A DNA stretch of 64,000 bases from Curtobacterium caseinilyticum. Lineage in GTDB: Bacteria; Actinomycetota; Actinomycetes; Actinomycetales; Microbacteriaceae. The stretch's first letter is position 1, and each line of letters opens with the position of its first letter. The translations under genes and the position numbers were made by a program. The notes below the pieces were generated by a model, which saw only the letters and a program-made list of their open reading frames with translations, was not told the origin of the DNA and ran no database searches. Below are positions 7,072 through 15,360 of this stretch, piece after piece. The stretch is from assembly GCF_030363035.1 (NCBI RefSeq), contig NZ_JAUCMN010000001.1, positions 186,001 to 250,000 of the forward strand, given 5' to 3'.

Positions 7072-8211
7072 TCACGGCACGATCACGGTCTTGATGCAGT
7101 CGTCGAGCTTCGCCGAGAACAGGTGGTACGCCTCGTCGATGTGCTCGAGCGGGATCCGGTGCGTGATGATCTCGCTCGGCTTGAGGTGCCCCGCCTGGAT
7201 GTGCTCGAGCAGCCTCGGCCACTGGCGCTTCACCGGCGCCTGGTTCATGTGGATGGTCACGCCCTTGTTCATCGCGTCGCCGAACTTCACGGCGTTCGGG
7301 ATCGGTCCGTAGGCCCCCATCGCCGAGACCGTGCCGCCCTTGCGGACGCCGTCGATCGCCCAGTTCAACGCCGTCGGCGAACCACCCTGCAGCTTCAGCT
7401 TCGCGCTCGTGAGCTGCTGCGTGAAGTTGCCGTCCGCCTCGGCCCCGACCGCGTCGATCACGCTGTCCGCGCCGAGGAAGTCGGTCTGCTTCTTCATCTC
7501 GAGCACCACGTCGTCGACCTCGGCGAAGTTGATCGTCTCGGCGTGGGCGAAGGTCCGCGCCTTCTCCAGCCGGTACTCCAGCTGGTCGACGACGATCACG
7601 CGGCCCGCGCCCATGAACCACGCCGACTTCGCCGCGTACAGGCCGACGGGGCCGGCGCCGAGCACGACGACGGTGTCGCCCTCCCGGATCGAGGCGAGCT
7701 GCGCCCCGAAGTACCCGGTGCCGAGCGCGTCCGTCATCATCAGGGCGTCGTCCGGGTCGAGCCACTCCGGGATCACCTGCGGCCCGACGTCGGCGAAGGG
7801 CACGCGCACGCGCTCCGCCTGCCCGCCGTCGTACCCGCCCGTGGTGTGCGAGTAGCCGAAGATGCCCCCGACCGCGGTGGCGTTCGGGTTGACGTTGTGG
7901 CAGTTCGTGAACAGGCCCCTGGCGCAGAACCAGCAGCTGCCGCAGGAGATGTGGAACGGCACCATGACGCGGTCGCCGACGGCCAGGCTGCGTACCGACG
8001 GACCCACCTGCTCGACGACGCCGATGAACTCGTGCCCGAAGGTGTGACCGATCCGGGTGTCCGGCATCATGCCGTGGTACAGGTGCAGGTCCGACCCGCA
8101 GATCGCAGCCCGTTCCACCCGCACGACGGCGTCGTTCGGGTGCTCGATCCGGGGATCCGGCTTCTCCTCGACGCGGACCCGGTAGGGTCCGCGGTACGTC
8201 ATGGCGCGCAT
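7072..8211 (-). CDS. Zinc-dependent alcohol/aldehyde dehydrogenase (MDR family)
   Basis: A 379-aa medium-chain dehydrogenase. Catalytic zinc ligands are C38 (AAICGSD) and the GHE motif at 59-61; the structural zinc site is intact with C90, C93, C96 and C104. The nucleotide fold GAGPVG is at 185-190. The length and the insert around NFTQQL resemble the formaldehyde dehydrogenase/threonine dehydrogenase-like branch used in detoxification, but the substrate is not determined. The start has GAGGAG upstream. It is co-transcribed with the downstream membrane-anchored hypothetical protein. Confidence 0.9.
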   Translation of the reverse strand: MRAMTYRGPYRVRVEEKPDPRIEHPNDAVVRVERAAICGSDLHLYHGMMPDTRIGHTFGHEFIGVVEQVGPSVRSLAVGDRVMVPFHISCGSCWFCARGLFTNCHNVNPNATAVGGIFGYSHTTGGYDGGQAERVRVPFADVGPQVIPEWLDPDDALMMTDALGTGYFGAQLASIREGDTVVVLGAGPVGLYAAKSAWFMGAGRVIVVDQLEYRLEKARTFAHAETINFAEVDDVVLEMKKQTDFLGADSVIDAVGAEADGNFTQQLTSAKLKLQGGSPTALNWAIDGVRKGGTVSAMGAYGPIPNAVKFGDAMNKGVTIHMNQAPVKRQWPRLLEHIQAGHLKPSEIITHRIPLEHIDEAYHLFSAKLDDCIKTVIVP

Positions 8212-8273
8212 GGACGCTCCTCTCGCTCGTGCGCGTCACGATCGTCGCGGCACGGTGTGAGGTGACACACAAA

Positions 8274-8315
8274 GGACGGGAGGCGCGGTGCCGTCCGGCA
8301 CCGCGCCTCCCGTCC
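8274..8315. repeat. Palindromic 3'-end element, copy 3
   Basis: Perfect 19-bp arms (GGACGGGAGGCGCGGTGCC and its complement) around loop GTCC, 14 nt after the ndh stop. Because both neighbours are on the minus strand, it must act on the ndh transcript if it is a terminator. Confidence 0.85.
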
Positions 8316-8329
8316 GTCAGGTGGTGACG

Positions 8330-9658
8330 TCAGCTCTTGGACGCCTCGACGAAGTTGCGTCGCGGGTCCGTCTCCTTGATGAGCGAGGTCGCGTCCCGAC
8401 CGGACACCGCACCGGTGATCCAACCGATGACGATGCGGACCTTCCGGTTCAGGGTCGGCATCGCGTAGACGTGGTACGAGCGGTGCGCGAGCCAGGCGAG
8501 CAGGTTCGTCATCTTGACGCCCTTGATGTTGCCAGCGCCCTTGCCGACGCCGTACGAGGCGACCGTGCCGATCGACGGGTGGCGGTACTCCTCGAGCGGC
8601 TTGCCGGTGATCGTGGCGACCACGTTGTCGGCCGCGACGACGGCCTGGCGGACCGCGTTCTGCGCGTTCGGCGGGTAGTACGCCGGCTGCTTCTCGGCGG
8701 TGAGGTCGGGGACCTGGGCGACGTCACCGAGGCCCCAGACGCCCGGGACGACCTCGTGGGTGTCCTCGGACTCGACCTGGAGCTTCGCGTTCGCGGCGAG
8801 GTGCCCCTTCGGGCCACGCGGCAGGTCGGTGGCGTCGAGGAGCGGGTTCGGCTTGACGCCGGCGGTCCAGACGAGCAGACCGGCGGCGAACTCGTCGCCG
8901 TCGGAGAGCTTGATCACGCCGCCCTCGGCGCTCGGCATCGTCGTCTTCAGGCGGACGTCGATGCCGCGGGCGCGCAGCGACTCGAGGGTCCACTTCGACA
9001 GCTCCGGACCGACCTCGGGTGCGACGCGGTCGAGCGCGTCGATGAGGACCCAGCGCGGCTGCTCGCCGGCGAGCGACGGGTAGGTCTTGATGGCGGCCTG
9101 CGACACGTCGAAGAGCTCGCCGATCGCCTCGACGCCGGTGTAGCCGCCGCCGACGAAGATGCTCGTCAGCAGGCGACGACGCTCGTCCTCGTCACGCGTC
9201 GCTGCGGCCTTCGCGATGTTGTCGAGCAGCTTCGCGCGGACGTAGGCGGCCTCCTCGACGGTCTTGAAGCCGACGCCGTACTCCTCGAGCCCGGGGGTCG
9301 GGAACGTGCGCGTGACCGAGCCGAGCGCGACGACGAGCTGGTCGTAGCCGAGCGTGCGGTCGTCACCGCCGGCCGTGGCGATCGACACGGTCTTGTCCTT
9401 CGACGAGATGCCGGTGACCTTGCCCTGGATGACGCGGGTCTTCTTGAGCGCGCGACGCAGCTCGAAGGTCACGTCCTTCGGGGCGATGTGCCCGCCGGCC
9501 ACCTCGGGCAGGAACGGCAGGTACGTGTAGTACGTGTTCTGGTCCACCAGCGTGATGCGCATCGGCACGGTCGCGGCGTGCTTCTGCAGCTGCTTGACCG
9601 TGGTGTAGCCGGCGGAGCCGCCGCCGAGGACGAGGACGTGGGGGATGGAGTCTGCCAT
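8330..9658 (-). CDS. ndh: Type II NADH dehydrogenase (NDH-2)
   Basis: A 442-aa FAD protein that oxidises NADH and reduces menaquinone without pumping protons. The FAD-binding GGGSAG is at 12-17 and the second dinucleotide fold FVGGGYTGVE at 168-177. LLVWTAGVKPNPL and the GDVAQVP segment are typical of the family. The C-terminal amphipathic region (LAWLAHRSYHVYAMP and the following hydrophobic stretch) would dock it on the inner membrane face. A TAGACC hexamer 6 nt before ATG is a weak leaderless promoter candidate. It stands alone, ended by palindrome copy 3. Confidence 0.93.
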   Translation of the reverse strand: MADSIPHVLVLGGGSAGYTTVKQLQKHAATVPMRITLVDQNTYYTYLPFLPEVAGGHIAPKDVTFELRRALKKTRVIQGKVTGISSKDKTVSIATAGGDDRTLGYDQLVVALGSVTRTFPTPGLEEYGVGFKTVEEAAYVRAKLLDNIAKAAATRDEDERRRLLTSIFVGGGYTGVEAIGELFDVSQAAIKTYPSLAGEQPRWVLIDALDRVAPEVGPELSKWTLESLRARGIDVRLKTTMPSAEGGVIKLSDGDEFAAGLLVWTAGVKPNPLLDATDLPRGPKGHLAANAKLQVESEDTHEVVPGVWGLGDVAQVPDLTAEKQPAYYPPNAQNAVRQAVVAADNVVATITGKPLEEYRHPSIGTVASYGVGKGAGNIKGVKMTNLLAWLAHRSYHVYAMPTLNRKVRIVIGWITGAVSGRDATSLIKETDPRRNFVEASKS

Positions 9659-9735
9659 GGGTCCGGTCTACCGGAAGAACCCTGTCCGCGTCACCAAGCC
9701 GCGCCGCACGATCCGGCGACCGTGGGTGCGGATCG

Positions 9736-9945
9736 CTACCGTCCGCGCGGACGGTCCTGCAGGCGCCACCACGCGGTCTCGGCGAGGTCGAGGCCGGTGT
9801 ACACGCCGTGCTGGGTACGCCGCGACTCGGTGAGCGAGAACCGTCGGAGCCGGTAGCCGCCGCCGAAGCGGTCGATGATCGCCTCGGGTGAGGACTCCGG
9901 GGTGCGCCTGACGAGCCAGGTGCGGTCGTCGACGGGCTCGATCAC
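9736..9945 (-). CDS. Small conserved hypothetical protein
   Basis: A 69-aa protein, MIEPVDDRTWLVRRTPESSP onward, with normal actinobacterial codon use and no signal or membrane segment. It looks like a real single-domain protein, with alternating hydrophobic residues (TWLVRR, YRLRRFSL) and a C-terminal WWRLQDRPRGR. It follows the helicase by 77 nt in the same direction, so it may be the third gene of a dinB-helicase unit. Function unknown; a chance reading frame in GC-rich DNA remains possible. Confidence 0.6.
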   Translation of the reverse strand: MIEPVDDRTWLVRRTPESSPEAIIDRFGGGYRLRRFSLTESRRTQHGVYTGLDLAETAWWRLQDRPRGR

Positions 9946-9961
9946 GGTGCGGTCCGGCCGA

Positions 9962-10038
9962 CGGTCACCGGCGGTTGCCGGCGGTCACCGAGGTCGCCGG
10001 CGGTCATTGGAGTCACAGGCGGTCACCGGCGGTTGCCG
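9962..10038. repeat. 19-bp direct repeat spanning the helicase 3' end
   Basis: CGGTCACCGGCGGTTGCCG occurs at 9962-9980 and 10020-10038, with related GGCGGTCA fragments between. The second copy contains the helicase stop and last codons, so the first looks like a duplicated 3' end. Confidence 0.6.
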
Positions 10039-11969
10039 ATGCGGGAGCGGAGCACGTCGATGCGCTTCTGGATCTGCTCGATGCTCGCCTGCGCCACGGC
10101 CGGGCCGCCGCTGATCCGGCGGAGCTCGGCGTGGATCGCGCCGTGCGGCTCGTTCGCGTGGCGCGACCAGATCGAGACGAGCCGCGCGAGCTCGGTGCGC
10201 TGCTCCTTGAGCGTCTGGTACATCGGTCGGGCTTCGTCCGGCTTCGGCTTGGGCAGGCCGTCCTTCGCCGTCCGTCCCTTCGACCGCTTCGCCTGGGTGG
10301 CCTGGCGGGCCCGCAGCAGGTCGCGCACCTGGTCCGGCTCGAGCAGCCCGGGGATGCCGATGAAGTCGAGTTCCTCGAGCGAGCCGACCTCTCCCCCGGT
10401 GCCGAACTCGCCGCCGTCGTAGAGCACCCGGTCGAACGACGCCTGCGAGTCCAGCGCCTCGAACGGCTGCACCTCGAGCAGGCTCTCAGACGCCCGGTCC
10501 TCCTTGTTCGCCTCGGCGACCATGGCGTCCTCGGGGTTGTACATCCCGTCGTCGGCGTCCTTCGGCCGGTCGAGCGCATGGTCACGCTCGAGCTCGAGGG
10601 TCGCCGCGAGCGCCATCAGGTTCGGCACGCTCGGCAGGAACACGCTCGCGGTCTCCCCGCGTCGCCGCGCGCGGACGAACCGGCCGATGACCTGCGCGAA
10701 GAACAGCGGCGTGCTCGCGCTCGTCGCGTAGACGCCGACGCAGAGCCGGGGCACGTCGACACCCTCGGACACCATGCGGACGGCGACCATCCAGCGCGAC
10801 GTGTCCTCGGCGTAGGCCTGGATGCGGCTCGACCCGGCGGCCTCGTCGGAGAGGACCACGGTCGGTCGCTCCCCGGTGATCTGCTGCAGGATGCGCGCGT
10901 AGGCACGGGCGGTCGTCGTGTCCGTCGCGATGACCAGACCGCCGGCGTCCGGCACGCCCCGGCGGACCTCGGTCAGGCGCTTGTCGGCAGCGGACAGCAC
11001 GGCCGGCATCCACTCGCCCTCCGGTGAGAGCGCGGTGCGCCAGGCCTGGGCCGTGATGTCCTTCGTGACCTGCTCGCCGAGGGACGCCGACATCTCGTCG
11101 CCCATCCGGGTCTTCCACCGCATCTGGCCCGCGTACGCCATGAACAGCACCGGACGGACGACACCGTCCTTGAGCGCGCGGCCGTAGCCGTAGTTGTAGT
11201 CGGAGACCGAGGTGCGGATGCCCTGCTCGTCGGGGGCGTACTGCACGAACGGGATCGGCGCGGTGTCCGAGCGGAACGGGGTCCCGGAGAGCGAGAGCCG
11301 GCGGGTGGCCTTGGTGAAGGCCTCACGGATGCCGTCGCCCCAGGTCAACGCGTCGCCGCCGTGGTGGACCTCGTCGAGGATGACGAGCGTGCGACCGCCC
11401 TCGGTGATCTTCTGGTGCACCTCGGGGTTCATGCCGACCTGGGCGTAGGTGATGGCGACGCCCTGGTAGTGGCGACCGAACATGCCGTCGCCGTTCTTGA
11501 ACATCGGGTCGATGCGGATCCCGACCCGGTCGGCCGAGTCCGCCCACTGGCGCTTGAGGTGCTCGGTCGGGGCGACGACGACGATGCGGTCGACGGTGCC
11601 CCGCGCGAGGAGCTCGGTGGCGAGCCGCAGCGCGAACGTGGTCTTGCCGGCGCCGGGGGTCGCCGCCGCGAGGAAGTCGCGCGGCTCGGTCTCGAAGTAC
11701 TTCGTCAGCGCCTCGACCTGCCAGGCGCGGAGCTTCGACGCGGTGCCCCAGGCGGCGCGTTCGGGGAACGCCGGCGACAGGTGCTCGGCCGCGGCGTTGC
11801 CGGCGTTCTCGGCCTGCTGCACGGCTTCGTCGTGCGGGCGGGCGGCACCCACGGCTGCCGGCTCGTGACCGGTCGCCGGGTCCTGCCCTGCGCCGCCGGC
11901 GATCGGCCCGGAGCCGTCGCTCCACAGCGTCGCGGGCTGCTGCTGGTCGTCCTGTTCCGCTGCGCTCAC
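10023..11969 (-). CDS. DEAD/DEAH-box superfamily II helicase
   Basis: A 648-aa SF2 helicase. A disordered Gln/Ala-rich N-terminus (1-70) precedes RAWQ (81-84), Walker A ATPGAGKT (103-110), Walker B DEVHH (199-203), motif III SGTPFRSD, and a helicase C domain with SEGVDVPRL and QVIGRFVRARR (motif VI arginines). The C-terminal 200 residues are charged and may form coiled coil. The layout resembles restriction/repair type helicases found singly in Actinobacteria; the substrate is unknown. GTG at 11969 was chosen; an alternative GTG at 11990 would overlap the dinB stop (GTGA) with AGGA upstream. Probably co-transcribed with dinB. Confidence 0.88.
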   Translation of the reverse strand: MSAAEQDDQQQPATLWSDGSGPIAGGAGQDPATGHEPAAVGAARPHDEAVQQAENAGNAAAEHLSPAFPERAAWGTASKLRAWQVEALTKYFETEPRDFLAAATPGAGKTTFALRLATELLARGTVDRIVVVAPTEHLKRQWADSADRVGIRIDPMFKNGDGMFGRHYQGVAITYAQVGMNPEVHQKITEGGRTLVILDEVHHGGDALTWGDGIREAFTKATRRLSLSGTPFRSDTAPIPFVQYAPDEQGIRTSVSDYNYGYGRALKDGVVRPVLFMAYAGQMRWKTRMGDEMSASLGEQVTKDITAQAWRTALSPEGEWMPAVLSAADKRLTEVRRGVPDAGGLVIATDTTTARAYARILQQITGERPTVVLSDEAAGSSRIQAYAEDTSRWMVAVRMVSEGVDVPRLCVGVYATSASTPLFFAQVIGRFVRARRRGETASVFLPSVPNLMALAATLELERDHALDRPKDADDGMYNPEDAMVAEANKEDRASESLLEVQPFEALDSQASFDRVLYDGGEFGTGGEVGSLEELDFIGIPGLLEPDQVRDLLRARQATQAKRSKGRTAKDGLPKPKPDEARPMYQTLKEQRTELARLVSIWSRHANEPHGAIHAELRRISGGPAVAQASIEQIQKRIDVLRSRIGNRR

Positions 11970-11986
11970 TTCACGCGATCCTACCG

Positions 11987-13237
11987 TCACGCGGGGTCCT
12001 GCCGAGCGTGCGGCGGCCGCTGCTCGGGCGTGCCGCGGACGAGCGAGGCCGGCCGCAGCACGCCCGCACCGAAGCGCGCGGCGACGGCGTCGACGGTGGT
12101 CTCGGTCTCGCGCCACGGCGCGTCGTCGTCCCACAGGGCGTTGCTCGCGGCGGCCGGCACGAGGTTCTCGCCACGGACGCCGATGAGCCGGATGCGGTTG
12201 CCCGGTCGGTGCAGCACGTCGTACAGCTCGACGGCCTCGTGGTGCAAGCGCTTCGCGACGTCGGTCGGTTCGGCGAGCGTGCGGGAGCGCGTGAGCGTGG
12301 AGAAGTCGGTGTACCGGACCTTGAGCGCCACGGTCCGGGCCTGCACGTCGGCGCGGCGGAGTCGGACGGCGACCTTGTCCGCGAGCCGGAGGAGCTCGCG
12401 GGCGACGTCGTCGCGCTCGGTCAGGTCGCGGCCGAAGGTGACCTCGTGCCCGACGGACTTCTCGCTGACGCCGGTGTCGACGACGCGCGGGTCACGTCCC
12501 CACGACAGGTCGTGCAGCCGCTGTCCGCCGGCGGGTCCGAGCGCGGCGACGAGCGAGGGCAACGGGGTGTGCGCGAGGTCGCCGACGGTCCGGATGCCGC
12601 GGCGCTCGAGCTTCTCCTGCGTGGTGCCCCCGACGCCCCACAGCGCGGAGACCGGCTGCGGGTGCAGGAACGCCACGGTGTGCTCGGCGGGGACCACGAG
12701 CAGGCCGTCCGGCTTCGACCGGCTCGAGGCGAGCTTCGCGACGAACTTCGTCGACGCCGCGCCGACCGAGCAGTGCAGACCGGTCTCGGCGAGGACGGCC
12801 GCACGGATCGCCCGGCCGATCTCCCACGGGGTGCCGTAGAGGCGCATCGCCCCCGAGACGTCGAGGAACGCCTCGTCGATGCCGAGCTTCTCGACCCGGG
12901 GCGTGAACTGCTCGAAGACCCGCATCACCGCGGCGGACTTGGCGCTGTACTTCTCGAAGTGCGGCTCGACGATCACCGCGTTCGGACACCGGCGCTTCGC
13001 CACCGCCATCGGCATCGCCGAGTTCACGCCGTACCTGCGGGCCTCGTACGTGGCAGCGGTGACGACGGACCGGTCGGAGTCGTGCCCGACGATGACCGGC
13101 AGCCCGCGGAGGTCGGGGCGGTCCAGCAGCTCGACGGATGCGAAGAAGGCGTCCATGTCGACGTGCAGGACCGTCGCCGTGACGTCGTCGACCGGGCGGT
13201 CGGAGACGAGTCGGTTGCGTCCGTCCTGCTTGCTCAC
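11987..13237 (-). CDS. dinB: DNA polymerase IV (Y family)
   Basis: A 416-aa error-prone translesion polymerase. Catalytic acidic residues lie in HVDMDAFFASVE (D27, D29) and LGIDEAFLD (D121, E122). Palm/fingers are followed by the HhH thumb and little-finger domain (about 260-390). No clear LexA box lies upstream, and no beta-clamp motif is obvious in the Pro/Arg-rich C-terminus. The start is GTG. Partner of the downstream helicase, which begins within 20 nt of its stop. Confidence 0.93.
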   Translation of the reverse strand: MSKQDGRNRLVSDRPVDDVTATVLHVDMDAFFASVELLDRPDLRGLPVIVGHDSDRSVVTAATYEARRYGVNSAMPMAVAKRRCPNAVIVEPHFEKYSAKSAAVMRVFEQFTPRVEKLGIDEAFLDVSGAMRLYGTPWEIGRAIRAAVLAETGLHCSVGAASTKFVAKLASSRSKPDGLLVVPAEHTVAFLHPQPVSALWGVGGTTQEKLERRGIRTVGDLAHTPLPSLVAALGPAGGQRLHDLSWGRDPRVVDTGVSEKSVGHEVTFGRDLTERDDVARELLRLADKVAVRLRRADVQARTVALKVRYTDFSTLTRSRTLAEPTDVAKRLHHEAVELYDVLHRPGNRIRLIGVRGENLVPAAASNALWDDDAPWRETETTVDAVAARFGAGVLRPASLVRGTPEQRPPHARQDPA

Positions 13238-13280
13238 CCGGCGATGATGCCACGGCCCACCGACAGCGCCGGCCGGGGTC

Positions 13281-14435
13281 CTACGCCAGCGGCCCGAGCT
13301 CCGCCGCGGCGATCGTCCGCGCCGCCGAGTCCCGCGTCGACGGGTGGTACTGCCCCGCTCGGACGTCACGGGCCAGCCGCGCGAGCTCCGACGTCGCGCC
13401 GTACGCCCGCCCGCCGACGAGCCGCATGGCCTCGTCCACGACGTGCTGCGCGGTGTCGACCGCACGTGCCTTCGTCCCGACGAGCAGCGGGAACCACCGC
13501 GCGCCGAGGTCGTCCTGCTCGTCCACCGACCGGGCGAGGGAGCCGACCTGCAGCGCCACCGCGTCGACGGCTCCGCGGGCGTCCGCGATCGCCCGGCGCA
13601 CGTCGGGGTCCTGCGACCGGAGGACCCCGTCGCGCCCGGCGCGCGCCGAGACCGCGGCGACCGCCAGGTCCACGGCACGCGAGGCGATCCCGACGTACAC
13701 CGATGCCACGAGCAGCTCGAACGCGGCGAAGATCCCGAACACGAGCGGGTCCTGCGTCGGCCCCACCGGCAGCACCCGCACGATCCGCGCCGCCGGCACG
13801 TGCACCCCGCGCAGCAGCGTCGTCCGGCTCTGCGTCGCCCGCATGCCGAGCGTGTCCCAGTCGTCGAGGTGCTCCACGTCGCCGTCGGACCGCAGCACGA
13901 AGCCGTGGACCAGACGCGGCTCCGGACCGCTGGTGTCCTTCCCGAAGACGCTCAGCACGTCCCACGCGGGCGCGAGCGACGTCGACACCTTCGTCCCGGT
14001 GAACCGGTAGCCGCCGTCGCCGTCCGGCTCCGCCGTCGTGGTCGAGTCGAACAGGACGGCGTCGTTGCCGGGTTCGCTGACCCCGAAGGCGAGCAGGTGG
14101 TCGTCGGCCGCGTGGTCGGTGACGGTCTGGAGGAACGACCCGCCCCGCGCGGACACGCTGCGGGCCGCCTGCACCCAGACCTGGTGCATCCCGAGCCCGA
14201 GCGCCGTCGCCGGTGCGGCCTGCGCGAGCACCCGCTGCACCTCGGCCGTCGCCGCGAGTCCGAGCCCCGCCCCGCCGCGCTCGGTCGGGACGCCGATCCG
14301 CAGGTACCCCGCCGCCCGAAGCTCGTCGAGGTCCTCGGCGCAGAAGACGTTGTCGGCGTCGTACCCGGGCGCCCGCGCTGCGATCCGGTCGAGCAGGTCG
14401 TCGGGCAGGCTCCAGGCGGGGTTGGCCTTCGTCAT
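13281..14435 (-). CDS. Acyl-CoA dehydrogenase-family flavoprotein
   Basis: A 384-aa protein with the three-part acyl-CoA dehydrogenase fold: N-terminal helices with GVPTERGGAGLGLA, a mid beta domain (FGVSEPGNDAVLF, FTGTKVSTSLAPAWD) and a C-terminal helical bundle ending LVGGRAYGATSEL. At the place where short-chain dehydrogenases have IYEGT, this protein reads QYHPSTRDS, so the usual catalytic Glu appears absent. It may be a monooxygenase-like or non-canonical member. It starts 23 nt from the divergent SGNH hydrolase; a TAGTCT -10 lies 6 nt before ATG. Confidence 0.82.
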   Translation of the reverse strand: MTKANPAWSLPDDLLDRIAARAPGYDADNVFCAEDLDELRAAGYLRIGVPTERGGAGLGLAATAEVQRVLAQAAPATALGLGMHQVWVQAARSVSARGGSFLQTVTDHAADDHLLAFGVSEPGNDAVLFDSTTTAEPDGDGGYRFTGTKVSTSLAPAWDVLSVFGKDTSGPEPRLVHGFVLRSDGDVEHLDDWDTLGMRATQSRTTLLRGVHVPAARIVRVLPVGPTQDPLVFGIFAAFELLVASVYVGIASRAVDLAVAAVSARAGRDGVLRSQDPDVRRAIADARGAVDAVALQVGSLARSVDEQDDLGARWFPLLVGTKARAVDTAQHVVDEAMRLVGGRAYGATSELARLARDVRAGQYHPSTRDSAARTIAAAELGPLA

Positions 14436-14441
14436 GGCACG

Positions 14442-14451
14442 AGACTACGGT
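14442..14451. promoter_or_regulatory. Overlapping divergent -10 boxes
   Basis: The 10-mer AGACTACGGT contains TAGTCT (minus, 14442-14447, 6 nt from the ATG at 14435) and TACGGT (plus, 14446-14451, 7 nt from the GTG at 14459). The two boxes share the bases 14446-14447, so only one polymerase could open this DNA at a time. Confidence 0.55.
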
Positions 14452-14458
14452 TCGGTGC

Positions 14459-15253
14459 GTGTCAGATCGTCATCCGTGGTCCAGGTACGTCGCGATCGGT
14501 GACTCGTTCACCGAGGGGATCGGGGACCCGGACCCGACGGTGCCGGGTGGCAACCGTGGCTGGGCCGACCGGGTGGCCGAGGTCCTCGCACACCGCACCG
14601 ACGACTTCGCCTACGCGAACCTCGCGGTCCGCGGACGGCTGCTCGGGCAGATCGTCGACGAGCAGGTCGAACCCGCCCTCGCGCTCCGACCGGACCTGGT
14701 TACGGTCTCCGCCGGCGGCAACGACATCATCCGTCCCGGTTCGGACCCGGACGAGCTCGCCGAGCGGTTCGACGGCATGGTCGAGCGGCTGCGCGGCGGA
14801 GGTGCGACGGTCGTGCTGTTCACCGGACCCGACGTGGGCATGACGCCGGTGCTCGGCATGGTGCGGGGCAAGACGGCGATCTACAACGAGAACCTGCACG
14901 CGATCGCGCTGAAGCACGGCGCGCTCGTCGCCGACATGTGGGCGCTGCGGGTGCTCCGCGACCCGCGGATGTGGGCGCCGGACCGACTGCACCACTCCCC
15001 GACCGGGCACGCGACGGTGGCGGCCGCGGTCCTCGACACGCTCGACGTCGACCACGGCCTCGAGCCGTTCGTGCCGGAGCCGCTCGAGGCACGGCCGTGG
15101 CGGGAGGCCCGCGTCGAGGACCTCGGCTGGGCGCGGGAGTACCTCGTGCCCTGGGTCGTGCGGCGGATCAGGCACACGTCGTCCGGCGACGGCATCTCGC
15201 CGAAGCGCCCCGAGCTGCAGGACGTCGTCGAGCACCGCTCCGACACGCCCTGA
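14459..15253 (+). CDS. SGNH/GDSL-family hydrolase
   Basis: A 264-aa esterase-like protein. Block I GDSFTEG (14-20, Ser16 nucleophile), block III GGND and block V DRLHHSP (Asp and His of the triad) are all present. There is no signal peptide, so it should be cytoplasmic. Its natural ester is unknown. GTG at 14459 lacks a Shine-Dalgarno site and follows a TACGGT box by 7 nt, consistent with leaderless translation. Confidence 0.85.
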   Translation: MSDRHPWSRYVAIGDSFTEGIGDPDPTVPGGNRGWADRVAEVLAHRTDDFAYANLAVRGRLLGQIVDEQVEPALALRPDLVTVSAGGNDIIRPGSDPDELAERFDGMVERLRGGGATVVLFTGPDVGMTPVLGMVRGKTAIYNENLHAIALKHGALVADMWALRVLRDPRMWAPDRLHHSPTGHATVAAAVLDTLDVDHGLEPFVPEPLEARPWREARVEDLGWAREYLVPWVVRRIRHTSSGDGISPKRPELQDVVEHRSDTP

Positions 15254-15360
15254 CCGCGCACTCCGGTCGGTCCGCTGGCACCGCTCGCACACCGGCCCGG
15301 CTGCGCAGCCCGCACTGCGCAGTCCCCGCTGTTCGGTCTCCGCTGGTCGGCCCGCGCTGC

